Assembly: GCA_023392595.1 (NCBI GenBank)
Contig: JAEVYU010000019.1
Location: 1-64,000 of the forward strand
Length of the DNA stretch: 64,000 nucleotides
Direction of reading: 5' to 3'
Source: Bacillota bacterium
GTDB taxonomy: Bacteria > Bacillota > UBA4882 > UBA8346
The position numbers and the translations under genes were made by a program. Below the pieces are notes generated by a model that worked only from the letters and a program-made list of their open reading frames with translations, ran no database searches and had not been told where the DNA came from. This document shows, one piece after another, positions 44,225-52,962 of the stretch (position 1 is its first letter; every line of letters starts with the position of its first letter).

Positions 44225-44571
44225 ATCATTGCAATCTTATGGAATCAGTATAATATTCCATTCAATTTCCAAATTCATCTATTATTATTTAATCGGCAAT
44301 AATCCGTAAATTAATATATTAATTTTAATAATATTTATTTAACACATACCAAATTATCTAAAATAAATAATAATTTGGTATGTTATATCCCTAGTTATTT
44401 TTTACGTCTCCTAAAAAATTAATCTTATTCCAGCTAATCAGTACTTATTCATTAAAAAATCGCCAACCCGGGATTTAAACCAAAGGCCACTAACGTTAAG
44501 AGCATATTAATTTTAATAAATAGGCCTTATAATTTAAATCCCCAGTTAAAGCGACTATTTTCCTCAAAAAA
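44225..44571. other. AT-rich gap between chemoreceptor and DASS genes
   Basis: Apart from the long inverted repeat at 44344-44383 (listed separately) I see no gene or RNA motif. It must contain the chemoreceptor promoter. Confidence 0.45.
44344..44383. repeat. Perfect 14-base inverted repeat upstream of the chemoreceptor gene
   Basis: ACATACCAAATTAT (44344-44357) and ATAATTTGGTATGT (44370-44383) are perfectly complementary with a 12-base spacer. No T run follows closely on either strand, so a plain terminator is unlikely. It could be an operator or an RNA hairpin. Confidence 0.7.
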
Positions 44572-46011
44572 TTAGTGAAGCGGATTTCCAGCCGGCATTC
44601 CGGCAATCATAAACCCGATGCTAATGAGTACCGCACAAAAAACAGTCATGATGATACCGATTTTCAGAAAATCTTTAAAACTGAAGTAGTTATAAGCATA
44701 CGGTAAAACGAACGAAGGGCTCTCCGTAACTAAAATAAAGTGAGTTGATGCGGCAAAGCCTCCAATCATCGCTAATGACAAAACCGGTAGTGCATTTTGC
44801 TGTGCATAAGCGATTAAAAATGGTACATTTACGGAGGCTGCTGCTGTAAAGCTTGAAAATCCAAGCGAATCTACAGCTACCAGCAAAGTAACAGCAAAGG
44901 GCTGTAAAAATACCGGTAAGCTAGCCATAGGCTTTAAAGCTACTTCAGCCACCCAACTGGCTAATCCACTCTGCGAAGCAGCAATTCCCAAAGAAAAACC
45001 GCCGATTACCAGTAATAAAGCGCCCCATTCCAGGTGCTTTTCTACTTCGCCCCAAGTCTTAAAAGGACCGAAGCCCGGTAAGGCCAACAGACCTAATATA
45101 AGTAAAGAAACCAAGGAAATTGGAAGCTTGTTCCAAGCCCCGGTCAACCATAAAACCACTGCGAGTAAAAATACGATGAAAGTAACGATTTCTTGCATTG
45201 TCCAGGCACCCATATTTTTGAGTTCCTTATGAAACACATCCTTGCTCAGAGGCAACTCTTTCAATTCCGGCGGAAAAATTCTCAAAATAAGCCACCAGGC
45301 AAAAAAACCAACTACCACAAAAATGGGCGTGGCAATAGCCGTCCACTGCAGGAATGATATGCTCAATTTTGCATTTTTGGCAATAAAGCCCATGGTTACA
45401 ATATTGGCGGCAACTCCTGAGGGCGTACAAATACCGCCAAGAGTCGAACCAAACATGATCGCCATCATCAAATCCTTACCCAAATTACTGCTTCCCGGTT
45501 TAGCATCAATTGATTTTAACAAACCTACAGTAATCGGCAACATCATCGCTACAACCGCCACATCGGTGATAAACATGGAAATAACAAATGATACCCAAAA
45601 ATAAATACCTACGACCCGATTTACTTTGGTTCCGGAAAGAGATAACAGTATATAAGTGACCCGTTTCCCCAAACCGGAAATACTGAAAGCAACCGAAAGT
45701 GCCAATACCCCTATGAGGAAAGGAACAAATCCGTCCCCGAAACTTTGAGCAACCGTTTGATCAATTGGAAGTACACCGGTAAAATGCAGCATTACCGGAA
45801 TCATCATCGCTGTTATTGAAATAGGGAGGGTTTCTGTAAGCCACCAAAAAACCGTTGTTGCCATGACACCCAAAGTGCACATCGCAGTCGCTTTCATCCC
45901 GGCAGGTGCCGGTAAGAGATAAAATATTCCCAAAAGTAACAACCCCATCAGAAAAAAAACCATTTTACGGTTGAAACTTACTTTCGTATTGCTTTGTACT
46001 ACAGTCTCCAT
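44572..46011 (-). CDS. DASS/SLC13-family anion symporter
   Basis: A 479-residue secondary transporter with about 12 hydrophobic segments. The DASS family imports di- or tricarboxylates (or sulfate) with sodium. Signatures include WLTETLPISITAMMIPVMLH, the SFGDGFVPFLIGVLALS helix and SNLGKDLMMAIMFGSTLGGI. A late FSSFTAAASVNVPFLIAYA carries the second substrate loop. AAGGGG precedes the ATG. It lies 88 bases downstream of the zinc dehydrogenase, likely on the same riboswitch-headed transcript. The substrate is not determined. Confidence 0.92.
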   Translation of the reverse strand: METVVQSNTKVSFNRKMVFFLMGLLLLGIFYLLPAPAGMKATAMCTLGVMATTVFWWLTETLPISITAMMIPVMLHFTGVLPIDQTVAQSFGDGFVPFLIGVLALSVAFSISGLGKRVTYILLSLSGTKVNRVVGIYFWVSFVISMFITDVAVVAMMLPITVGLLKSIDAKPGSSNLGKDLMMAIMFGSTLGGICTPSGVAANIVTMGFIAKNAKLSISFLQWTAIATPIFVVVGFFAWWLILRIFPPELKELPLSKDVFHKELKNMGAWTMQEIVTFIVFLLAVVLWLTGAWNKLPISLVSLLILGLLALPGFGPFKTWGEVEKHLEWGALLLVIGGFSLGIAASQSGLASWVAEVALKPMASLPVFLQPFAVTLLVAVDSLGFSSFTAAASVNVPFLIAYAQQNALPVLSLAMIGGFAASTHFILVTESPSFVLPYAYNYFSFKDFLKIGIIMTVFCAVLISIGFMIAGMPAGNPLH

Positions 46012-46099
46012 CCATTTTCCCCTTTCTTAACCGATGATAAACCAAATTTACAAAGTCGGACTGCAGAAATTGCACCAAACATAACTTTTTAGGGATCAT

Positions 46100-47179
46100 T
46101 TATTCGATTGTAATAACTACTTTCATGGCACCGTCTCTACGATTAACAAAATAATCAAGTCCTTTATGAAATTCCTCCAGTGGGAAAGTGTGCGTTAATA
46201 TCGGCTTGGTATCAATTCTCCCTTGAGACATTAAAGATAGTGCCCGCTTGCAATTATTCCTGCCCTCCCCCCTGACGGTATACAGACTTATTCCATTAAA
46301 AACAATATGCTCCAGGTCTGCGGTAACCGGTTCTTTATAAAAGGCAATTAGACAAACGGAACTGCCTTTTTTCGTTGACTTAATCGCCAGGTCAAAAGAT
46401 GCATTATTTCCGGCACATTCAAAAACTGATTCGCAACCTCTCCCAGCGGTAATTTCCATGACCTTTGCCAATGGATCGGCCTCATTTTGAATATTGATGG
46501 TGTGAGTGGCTCCAAGCTTCCGACCAATCTCAAGTCGGTCTTCCCGGGTGCCTGCCAAGATAATCTTTTCTGCCCCAAGAGCCTTCGCACCTTGAACCAC
46601 GGACAGTCCAATCGGTCCGGGACCTATCACCAATAAAGAATCTCCTGCGATATATCCGCCCACCATATCGATGGCATAAAGAGCACAACCTAAAGTAGTT
46701 ACATATGTAGCTTCCACAAAAGATAAATTATCCGGAATCTTATAGATAGAATTGATATGATGAACTGCATATTGGGCAAATCCACCATCCACAGTCATTC
46801 CTGATGCACGGTGAGTTTTATCGATCCGTCCATAATTTAAACACGATGTGTATTTTCCAGCTATACAGTTTTCACAACGGCCACAGCCCTTATGAGCTTC
46901 AATTGCTACGCGATCTCCAATTTTGAATTCATCAACCGTATCACCTAAAGCTACAATCGTACCGGCCCACTCATGTCCGAAAGTAAATTCCCCGTAGGCC
47001 GGCATCCTTGGTATACCCTTATGAATAATTTTAACATCGGTACCGCAAATCCCGCACGCAGCGACCTTAATTAATACCTCACCGGGTCCAGGCTTTGGAA
47101 CAGGTTTTTCCACCATCCGTACATCATCGGGTGCAAAAAGTACTAAAGCTTTCATTTTATCCGGGAGCTGTTGATTCAT
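46100..47179 (-). CDS. Zinc-dependent medium-chain dehydrogenase (MDR/Tdh-like)
   Basis: A 359-residue NAD(P)-dependent alcohol/polyol dehydrogenase. The catalytic zinc site is AACGICGTD (about 36-44) with GHEWAG. The structural zinc lobe has four cysteines in CGRCENCIAGKYTSC. The Rossmann motif is VIGPGPIGLSVVQGAKALGA. AAGGAGG lies 11 bases before the ATG. Closest resemblance is to threonine dehydrogenase/sorbitol dehydrogenase-type enzymes, but the substrate is open. It is preceded by a c-di-GMP-I riboswitch and followed by a carboxylate-type transporter. Confidence 0.92.
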   Translation of the reverse strand: MNQQLPDKMKALVLFAPDDVRMVEKPVPKPGPGEVLIKVAACGICGTDVKIIHKGIPRMPAYGEFTFGHEWAGTIVALGDTVDEFKIGDRVAIEAHKGCGRCENCIAGKYTSCLNYGRIDKTHRASGMTVDGGFAQYAVHHINSIYKIPDNLSFVEATYVTTLGCALYAIDMVGGYIAGDSLLVIGPGPIGLSVVQGAKALGAEKIILAGTREDRLEIGRKLGATHTINIQNEADPLAKVMEITAGRGCESVFECAGNNASFDLAIKSTKKGSSVCLIAFYKEPVTADLEHIVFNGISLYTVRGEGRNNCKRALSLMSQGRIDTKPILTHTFPLEEFHKGLDYFVNRRDGAMKVVITIE

Positions 47180-47299
47180 TCTTCAAGCATCCTCCTTCGT
47201 TTTTGGTTTTTCTTTAAAATCAATATAAAGTTTTCTAATTTGATAAAATTAATTATCTAATTAAAAAATCTTTAAAAACCAATAAAAAAATCAACTGAT

Positions 47300-47392
47300 T
47301 TTTCGGTAACCTGGCTGCCATGACTAAAGATACATCGTTTTAGTTTTAGACCCACGGCTTTGCGTCTTCGGCTTTTACCGAATTTGCTATTA
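47300..47392 (-). ncRNA. Cyclic-di-GMP-I (GEMM-I) riboswitch
   Basis: On the minus strand the RNA reads in order: GCAAA, a TTCGG/CCGAA hairpin (P2), the invariant GACGCAAAGCC (47356-47366), GTGGGTCTAAA, an ACTAAA/TTTAGT stem (P3), ATGGCAGCCAGG and GGTTACCGA (47303-47311). This is the GEMM-I consensus order. The outer P1 helix is weak here. TTCGGTAA in P2 is perfectly complementary to the 3' TTACCGAA, which suggests a competing fold. It lies about 120 bases before the zinc dehydrogenase start, on the same strand. Confidence 0.87.
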
Positions 47393-47706
47393 TCATCATT
47401 AGTTGATTATTTTAAATTATCCATTATATTATAAACCCATTTTTAAAAAATAACAATTTCCAAACATTAATATTAAAAAATTATTTGTATAGGACGGTCT
47501 ATTAAAATTATTTCTTTCTATAGTTACTAGAATAACTAAAATAAATATTCGAAATTAGAATCATTAGGGAAATAAGACAGATCATTCAATCCAAAAATTA
47601 ATTTATTAATGTTTTGTATTTATTGCTCCTTTTCTATTGGGCAATGAAGGGTTTATTCACATTTTGGCGAATGTATGGATAACTTTTAAGAAAGGTATTT
47701 AAGGTA
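47393..47706. other. AT-rich divergent region between riboswitch and HAD gene
   Basis: Very AT-rich, with presumed promoters for the minus-strand riboswitch transcript and the plus-strand HAD gene. No further RNA motif or coding frame was recognised. Confidence 0.45.
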
Positions 47707-48438
47707 ATGGCATTATCGGCAATTTTATGGGATTATGACGGAACGCTGGTCGATAGCACTAAAAAAAATATGGCTGTTACGGTTGAAATTTTACAAAACT
47801 TTATTCCCGATATTCAACAACATCTGCCTTTAGTTTTAACCGATGTTGAAGAATACCGTAGGGCCAATCACAAGTTCAAGGACTGGCAGGAAATGTACCG
47901 TGAGTGTTATAACTTATCTGAAAGCCAAATCGATAAAGCCGGTGATTTATGGAGTACCTTCCAGTTAAAAAACCGATTAACACCCGAACTTTTTCCCGGT
48001 CTCGGTGAGCTTTTCAAACTAGTTAGAGATGTTAAACAGGGGATTTGTTCCAGAAATTGTGCCATTTCGATACGAAAAACACTGAAGAAGTTGGGAATAT
48101 CGCCTTATTTCGAAGCAATCGTCGGATATGAAGAAGTGCCATGGACAGAGCAAAAGCCAAACCCGGCCGGGTTCATCAAATGCCTGAACATGTTGAATGT
48201 CGGCTTGAACAATACAACTGTTTTTTATATTGGTGATCATCAGGAAGATGTGGCGTTTGGCAAAAACGCCGAGGCTGTGTTGAACCATAGAGGCCACCAA
48301 GTTGAAGTAAAATGTATTGCTGTTAATTACAGCGGTTCAAAACCTTCCGATTGGATTTTAAAACCGGATTTTGTGGCTTCCTCCCCGGAGGACATTCACT
48401 CAATCATCAATGGTTTCAGACATCCATCCGATTATTGA
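47707..48438 (+). CDS. HAD-superfamily phosphatase
   Basis: A 243-residue HAD hydrolase. Motif I is WDYDGTLVDS (nucleophile D10 by count, acid/base D12). Motif II is represented by GICSRN (about 114-119), motif III by the KKLGISPYFEAIVG and KPNPAGF lysine, and motif IV by IGDHQEDVAFG. An alpha-helical cap sits between motifs I and II. The family resembles phosphoglycolate phosphatases, but the substrate is unknown. Its stop faces the convergent glycyl radical gene. Confidence 0.88.
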   Translation: MALSAILWDYDGTLVDSTKKNMAVTVEILQNFIPDIQQHLPLVLTDVEEYRRANHKFKDWQEMYRECYNLSESQIDKAGDLWSTFQLKNRLTPELFPGLGELFKLVRDVKQGICSRNCAISIRKTLKKLGISPYFEAIVGYEEVPWTEQKPNPAGFIKCLNMLNVGLNNTTVFYIGDHQEDVAFGKNAEAVLNHRGHQVEVKCIAVNYSGSKPSDWILKPDFVASSPEDIHSIINGFRHPSDY

Positions 48439-48626
48439 GTCCACCGAATCGTTTATCCCGGAGCTGTTTTCCCCGCTTGCCGTTACCCAAAACACTGTCC
48501 CGTTAACGAATACCCGACTGATTTTGTAGTGAGCAAATTTACGATAATCTCTTGATTAAAGAACTTAACTATGATGTCACGTATTTATAACCTTCAGGTT
48601 TAACAATCCCGAGTATGATAAGAATA

Positions 48627-48672
48627 AAAAAAGTCACCCGGCACCTAGTAAATTGCGCTCTATGATGACTCT
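48627..48672 (-). terminator. Probable terminator after the glycyl radical enzyme
   Basis: On the minus strand AGTCATC and GGTGACT (one G-T pair) flank a long loop that can itself pair, followed by seven T residues. It overlaps or closely follows the end of the gene. Confidence 0.6.
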
Positions 48673-48691
48673 CGTTATTCATAATGGAGCT

Positions 48692-50893
48692 TTAACTTTT
48701 AATAATTCGATCAACTACCAATTGGCGAAATTCGGGAGAAAGCATCGAGAAATAAGCTGTAAACCCTGTAACCCGTACAACCAGGTCCGGATATTTGGAA
48801 GGATCCTTATGGGCTTCAAGGATCTTTTCCTGATCGAGAATATTGATATTCAATAATGTTGCGCCAATTTCAAACACCGTCCGGATGAAATCGGCGATTT
48901 TCTCGATGGATACTTGATCACTCCCCAGGCTGGGATCTAGTTCCAATTGAATCGGCGCAGTATTGCCATAACCTGGCTGGATTGCGGCTACAATATTGGC
49001 TAAAGCGGTTACGGCGCCATCTTTGCGGAACCCGGGTAGAGGATTGGCGCCATGGTTCACCGGCTGTCCGGATCTCCGTCCGTTGGGAGTCGCTCCGACC
49101 GTTTTGCCGAAGTCAATCGTATTGGCCCATGAAAACCATCCGGGGATAAAGACATGCTCGGCATAATGTTGATTTTGTTCTCGAACCAAGCTTGTAAACA
49201 GCCGGGAGATTTTGACACCCCATTCATCGCCCAGCGAAGCACCCTGGCCGTATTTTTCAGAATTTTTCATCATTTCCCGGATATATTCTCCTTCGACTCC
49301 GGTATAATCGGTCCGGAGCTGGCTGGTAATCTGATCCCAAGTAATTTTTCCTTCCTTTTCGATGCGCTGTTCGAGTGCGGCAAATGAGTCGGCCACTACC
49401 GCTATGCCGGAGCCATCAATGGCCAAATTATAATATTGAGCGCCGCCATTGGAAATATCCAGGCCTTTTTGGACCGGTCCATGGGAAAGCAGATTTAAAA
49501 TCAGTTCCGGTTCATTATAGACTTGATATTTTAAGTGAAACTCAATTCCGGCTGCTGTTACTTCAACCGCTTTGCGGAGATGGGCTTCAAAACGGTCCCA
49601 TAGTAAAGCTACATTGGGATTTTTACATGTTTCCATCATTTCAAAAAAAGCCGTCTCGAAAACCTTGGCTGTGTTTATTTTTACCAAATCATTCATAGTA
49701 TACTCCAGGCCGGGCAAGGACATCCAGTTGCAACCAACTGCAATACGCTGCCGGGCCAATTCGGCTGGAAACCCGCTTCGGGTGAATCCATCCACCAAAG
49801 CCTTATCCCCGGAATATCTCGGCCAACCGTTTTTATTGGTGAATAGATAGGAGACCGACTTCAAGAAAAACTCCGGATCAAGTCCTTCATGGACCCGGAT
49901 TGTCAAATTACATGAGGTATTAATCAGGTCGGCGGCCTCCAAAATCAGATAAGAAACATGACTGGTCATATCATGCCCGTCACGATCCGGTCCTCCCAAC
50001 TGATAATAATGGGTTTCATTCAAAAGCAAACAGGCAATATAGAAACGGGCTTCATCTTCATCAATTAATCCCGCAGAAATATCCGTTGTATAATAAGGCC
50101 GCAGCAACTCGTCCAACTGACAGCCCGCTCCATCTCGATTATAGGTTCGGGTCGCCATATTAAACCAGCAAATCCATTGGCAAGCTTCCCGTAAAGTCCG
50201 GGGTGGTTTATCGATGACCCAGGCGTTGGTTTCATACATATCATGAAGGTTCTTTTTCAACTGGGAATTCTGTTCGAGCTTTTCCAATTCGGCAATGAAA
50301 TCATTGGTGCGGCGAATCCAGATCTGAATCGCCCGGATTACTTTTTCCTCGGCTTCATAAAACTCATACTTTTCCTGCCCATGGACAGCTTTATAATGGT
50401 TGAGCTTCTCAAGCAATCCTCCCCAGCCGAGTTCCAAACCAATCTTGTAATCCGGCGCGAAATGAGCGTCAAAACCTATACCGCAGATGATGTTATATTT
50501 TTCAAACAACGGCTTCAGATGAGAATAATCGTATTCCGGGGGCCAGATTGGACCCTTCATCCGCGAGAGAAAAAACATCCATTTTCCCGAGAAGGCATCC
50601 AAGGGATCGACATAGATCGGGTGTTTACTCATAAGGTCATAAAAATTCTCAGCCCAGCCTTGATAACCGTAAAAAGAGCCGTCCGGATGGTTGGGGATAA
50701 TCTTCCATTCAAAACTTTCCGGCGGAACGATTCTGCCATAATCATCCTCATTGAGTCCGCCTTCACTTAAGACCTTTTGATTGGTCTGTTCGATTTTCCG
50801 TTTTCGGAGTATGGCAATTCTTTCTTTGAAAGATAATTTTTTAGCGGCAGGTATCTTGTTGATAAATTCATTCATGATCAATTCCCTCATCAT
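48692..50893 (-). CDS. Glycyl radical enzyme of unassigned specificity
   Basis: A 733-residue pyruvate-formate-lyase-like enzyme. The C-terminal glycyl radical motif is VVRVTGFTAYF, with G710. The active-site cysteine is C388 in VGCNWMSLPG. Eliminases such as CutC, PduC-like diol dehydratases and HypD carry GCVE, and PFL carries CCVS; this pattern fits neither, so the reaction is unknown. The start is uncertain among 50911, 50893 and 50875; I use 50893 with AAGGTG upstream. It follows its activase directly and lies in an RbsCAB-type sugar-importer locus, suggesting a polyol or sugar-derived substrate (inference). Confidence 0.9.
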   Translation of the reverse strand: MMRELIMNEFINKIPAAKKLSFKERIAILRKRKIEQTNQKVLSEGGLNEDDYGRIVPPESFEWKIIPNHPDGSFYGYQGWAENFYDLMSKHPIYVDPLDAFSGKWMFFLSRMKGPIWPPEYDYSHLKPLFEKYNIICGIGFDAHFAPDYKIGLELGWGGLLEKLNHYKAVHGQEKYEFYEAEEKVIRAIQIWIRRTNDFIAELEKLEQNSQLKKNLHDMYETNAWVIDKPPRTLREACQWICWFNMATRTYNRDGAGCQLDELLRPYYTTDISAGLIDEDEARFYIACLLLNETHYYQLGGPDRDGHDMTSHVSYLILEAADLINTSCNLTIRVHEGLDPEFFLKSVSYLFTNKNGWPRYSGDKALVDGFTRSGFPAELARQRIAVGCNWMSLPGLEYTMNDLVKINTAKVFETAFFEMMETCKNPNVALLWDRFEAHLRKAVEVTAAGIEFHLKYQVYNEPELILNLLSHGPVQKGLDISNGGAQYYNLAIDGSGIAVVADSFAALEQRIEKEGKITWDQITSQLRTDYTGVEGEYIREMMKNSEKYGQGASLGDEWGVKISRLFTSLVREQNQHYAEHVFIPGWFSWANTIDFGKTVGATPNGRRSGQPVNHGANPLPGFRKDGAVTALANIVAAIQPGYGNTAPIQLELDPSLGSDQVSIEKIADFIRTVFEIGATLLNINILDQEKILEAHKDPSKYPDLVVRVTGFTAYFSMLSPEFRQLVVDRIIKS

Positions 50894-50915
50894 CCTCACA
50901 CCTTTTGGCAAAAGA

Positions 50916-51815
50916 TTAACCGATTTTAACAGCTACACCCAACCCGCGAACCGTGTTTGCTAAACGCTCCATTATCTGATCCGGAATCAAAAGCGCCTCC
51001 TTAAACGGGTTCGCCTTTCCAAGTGCTTGATATTTCGTATCGCCTAGCGGATTAAACTTCAGTAACTCGTAATATTGCAAATTTGGTATTTGAGAAATGA
51101 ACACACCGATTTTCCCGATAACTTCCTCGGAATCATTGACTCCGGGAATCACAGGCGTCCGGATAATCAGCGGGATCTCAACCCGGGATAGTTTTTGGAG
51201 GTTTTCCAGAACAAAACCGTTTCCGGCTCCAGTCCAATTGCGATGCTCGTTGTCATCCATATGCTTAATGTCCAGCATGAAAAGATCAAGTACCGGCAAC
51301 AGTGATTGAATATTCTCCCAGGAAGAAGCCAGATTCGTTTCAACGGCCGTAAGGATATTTTCCTCCCGGCACAATCTCAATACCTCATAAGTAAAATCCC
51401 TTTGAACCATGGCTTCACCGCCGGAAATCGTCACCCCGCCGCCAGATTCCCGGTAATATGTTTTATCCAACAAAATTTGCTTCAAAACATCTTCCGCCGT
51501 CACCTCTTGTCCGGCCATTACGGAAGCCCCGGGATAGCATACCTCCGCGCATTTTCCGCAATGATTGCAAACGTCGCGTAAAAAAAGATGTTGATGATTA
51601 ACGCTTGTCTGAGCTCCTGTAGGGCACACCGAGACGCAATGAAGACAGCCAATACATTTTCTTTCATAAAACAGGAGTTCTGGTTTGATATTTATGGTTT
51701 CAGGGTTATGGCACCAAGCACAGGATAGATTACATCCTTTTAAAAAAACGGTAGTCCGGATCCCTGGCCCGTCATGGAGTGAAAACCTTTGAATGTCCGT
51801 TATTAATCCTTTCAC
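50916..51815 (-). CDS. Glycyl-radical-enzyme activating protein (radical SAM)
   Basis: A 299-residue activase that uses S-adenosylmethionine to place the glycyl radical on its partner. The radical SAM motif is KGCNLSCAWCHNPE (CxxxCxxC). An inserted pair of [4Fe-4S] ferredoxin motifs, CIGCLHCVSVCPTGA and CNHCGKCAEVCYPGA, is typical of activases for non-PFL glycyl radical enzymes. I start at GTG 51815 (MKGLITDIQRFS), which matches the family N-terminus and has GAGG eight bases upstream. It ends about 20 bases before the enzyme gene. Confidence 0.95.
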   Translation of the reverse strand: MKGLITDIQRFSLHDGPGIRTTVFLKGCNLSCAWCHNPETINIKPELLFYERKCIGCLHCVSVCPTGAQTSVNHQHLFLRDVCNHCGKCAEVCYPGASVMAGQEVTAEDVLKQILLDKTYYRESGGGVTISGGEAMVQRDFTYEVLRLCREENILTAVETNLASSWENIQSLLPVLDLFMLDIKHMDDNEHRNWTGAGNGFVLENLQKLSRVEIPLIIRTPVIPGVNDSEEVIGKIGVFISQIPNLQYYELLKFNPLGDTKYQALGKANPFKEALLIPDQIMERLANTVRGLGVAVKIG

Positions 51816-51929
51816 AAGGAAAACCTCGCGTTCCATTATAATTTGAACTGCATAGCCTGACCGGCCAACAAAACAAATGCCTCCCCTTAAGCCCCCTTTC
51901 CGGTTCGGAACAAACTCGTCTCGATAAGA

Positions 51930-51966
51930 GGGAAGAGGTTATCTCTTACCCTTATAACCTCTTCCC
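51930..51966 (-). other. Perfect intercistronic hairpin after the Rbs-type binding protein
   Basis: GGGAAGAGGTTAT (51930-51942) and ATAACCTCTTCCC (51954-51966) form a 13-base perfect stem with an 11-base loop. No T run follows on the minus strand, so it is more likely a transcript stabiliser or partial terminator separating the abundant binding protein message from the enzyme genes. Confidence 0.75.
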
Positions 51967-51982
51967 GTTCACAACTCACCGC

Positions 51983-52936
51983 TTACTTCAAAAATTCTTT
52001 GGCATTCTTGATATCTGCGACTTTTAACGGTGAAAATACTTTAGCCGGGACTTTCTTGCCATCAATTAAAGGAATGATGTATTGAGTGACTGCGGCTCGG
52101 CCGTGACCATTGGGCATAAAAGCAGTTGTGGCTTTGAAAGGGCTTTTAGGGTCCAATAAACCTTGAAAACTGGCTTCACCAATACCGCCCTGGCCAAAAC
52201 AGGCAACTTTTTCTGAAAAACCGCGGGCTTCCACTGCCGAAGCGGCTCCTAAGGTAATGTCGTCGTTAATCCCAAACATAATATTTACATCGGGATGAGC
52301 CGTTAAAATATCGGCCATGACATTGGCGCCTTTTTCCCGCAACCCTTCGGCATCCATAATCGGTAAATAATTGGCACCTGGTATAACTTTGCTAAAGGCG
52401 GATTTGAATCCGCTGATTCTTTGATCAACTTGGGCCGCAACTGCAGCGTGAGTCAGGATGGCAACAACGGCCTTCTTGCCGCTAAATTTATTATTGAAAT
52501 ACTTGCCGGCATATTCCCCCATTAATTCACCAGCTTTGACTTCATCATGGGTCAAAAAGTAAGAACCTTCAACATATACGTCTGATGAAATCACCGGGAC
52601 CTTTTTCTTTTTGGCTGCTTCGATAATGGCGCCGCCAATTTTCGGATCCGGGGTACTGACCATTAATACTTTCACACCGCGGCCGATTAAACTCAGGGCA
52701 TTTTGCAAACATGTTTGGCCATCGTTATTGCTGTCTGCTACCTCGAGACGGATCGGGCGGCCGCTTTCCTTGATTGCCTGTTTCATTCCTTCAATCTGGT
52801 TGCCCCAATATTCATCAACCATTCTCATTACGGCGTAACCAACCATAACCTGTTTCGGAGCCGCAAAAGTTACCGAAACCATCATCATTACGACGACCAA
52901 ACCAAAGATTGCTTTCATCACAAGCTTGTTTTTCAT
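51983..52936 (-). CDS. Sugar ABC transporter binding protein (RbsB type)
   Basis: A 317-residue periplasmic-binding-protein-I fold protein. The signal peptide (about 1-24, ending VTFAAPKQ) lacks a lipobox. MVGYAVMRMVDEYWGNQIEG, ALSLIGRGVKVLMVSTPDPK and HPDVNIMFGINDDITLGAAS match the pentose/hexose-binding group. I start at ATG 52936 with GTGGAGGA upstream; the longer frame overlaps the ATPase gene. It is the third gene of the importer. Sugar or polyol identity is unknown. Confidence 0.92.
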   Translation of the reverse strand: MKNKLVMKAIFGLVVVMMMVSVTFAAPKQVMVGYAVMRMVDEYWGNQIEGMKQAIKESGRPIRLEVADSNNDGQTCLQNALSLIGRGVKVLMVSTPDPKIGGAIIEAAKKKKVPVISSDVYVEGSYFLTHDEVKAGELMGEYAGKYFNNKFSGKKAVVAILTHAAVAAQVDQRISGFKSAFSKVIPGANYLPIMDAEGLREKGANVMADILTAHPDVNIMFGINDDITLGAASAVEARGFSEKVACFGQGGIGEASFQGLLDPKSPFKATTAFMPNGHGRAAVTQYIIPLIDGKKVPAKVFSPLKVADIKNAKEFLK

Positions 52937-52962
52937 TACAAATTCCTCCACTTTTTTAAAAT

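Noticed and set aside
44290..44297. Motility sigma (SigD/FliA) promoter for the chemoreceptor, from GCCGATTA on the minus strand
   Set aside because: The -10-like block is good but no TAAA-like -35 lies at the required spacing.
44225..44571. AT-rich gap with a long inverted repeat as a replication origin
   Set aside because: No DnaA-box cluster and no origin-linked genes nearby.
50243..50770. 175-codon plus-strand frame antisense to the glycyl radical enzyme
   Set aside because: Fully covered by the enzyme gene, with no family-like sequence.
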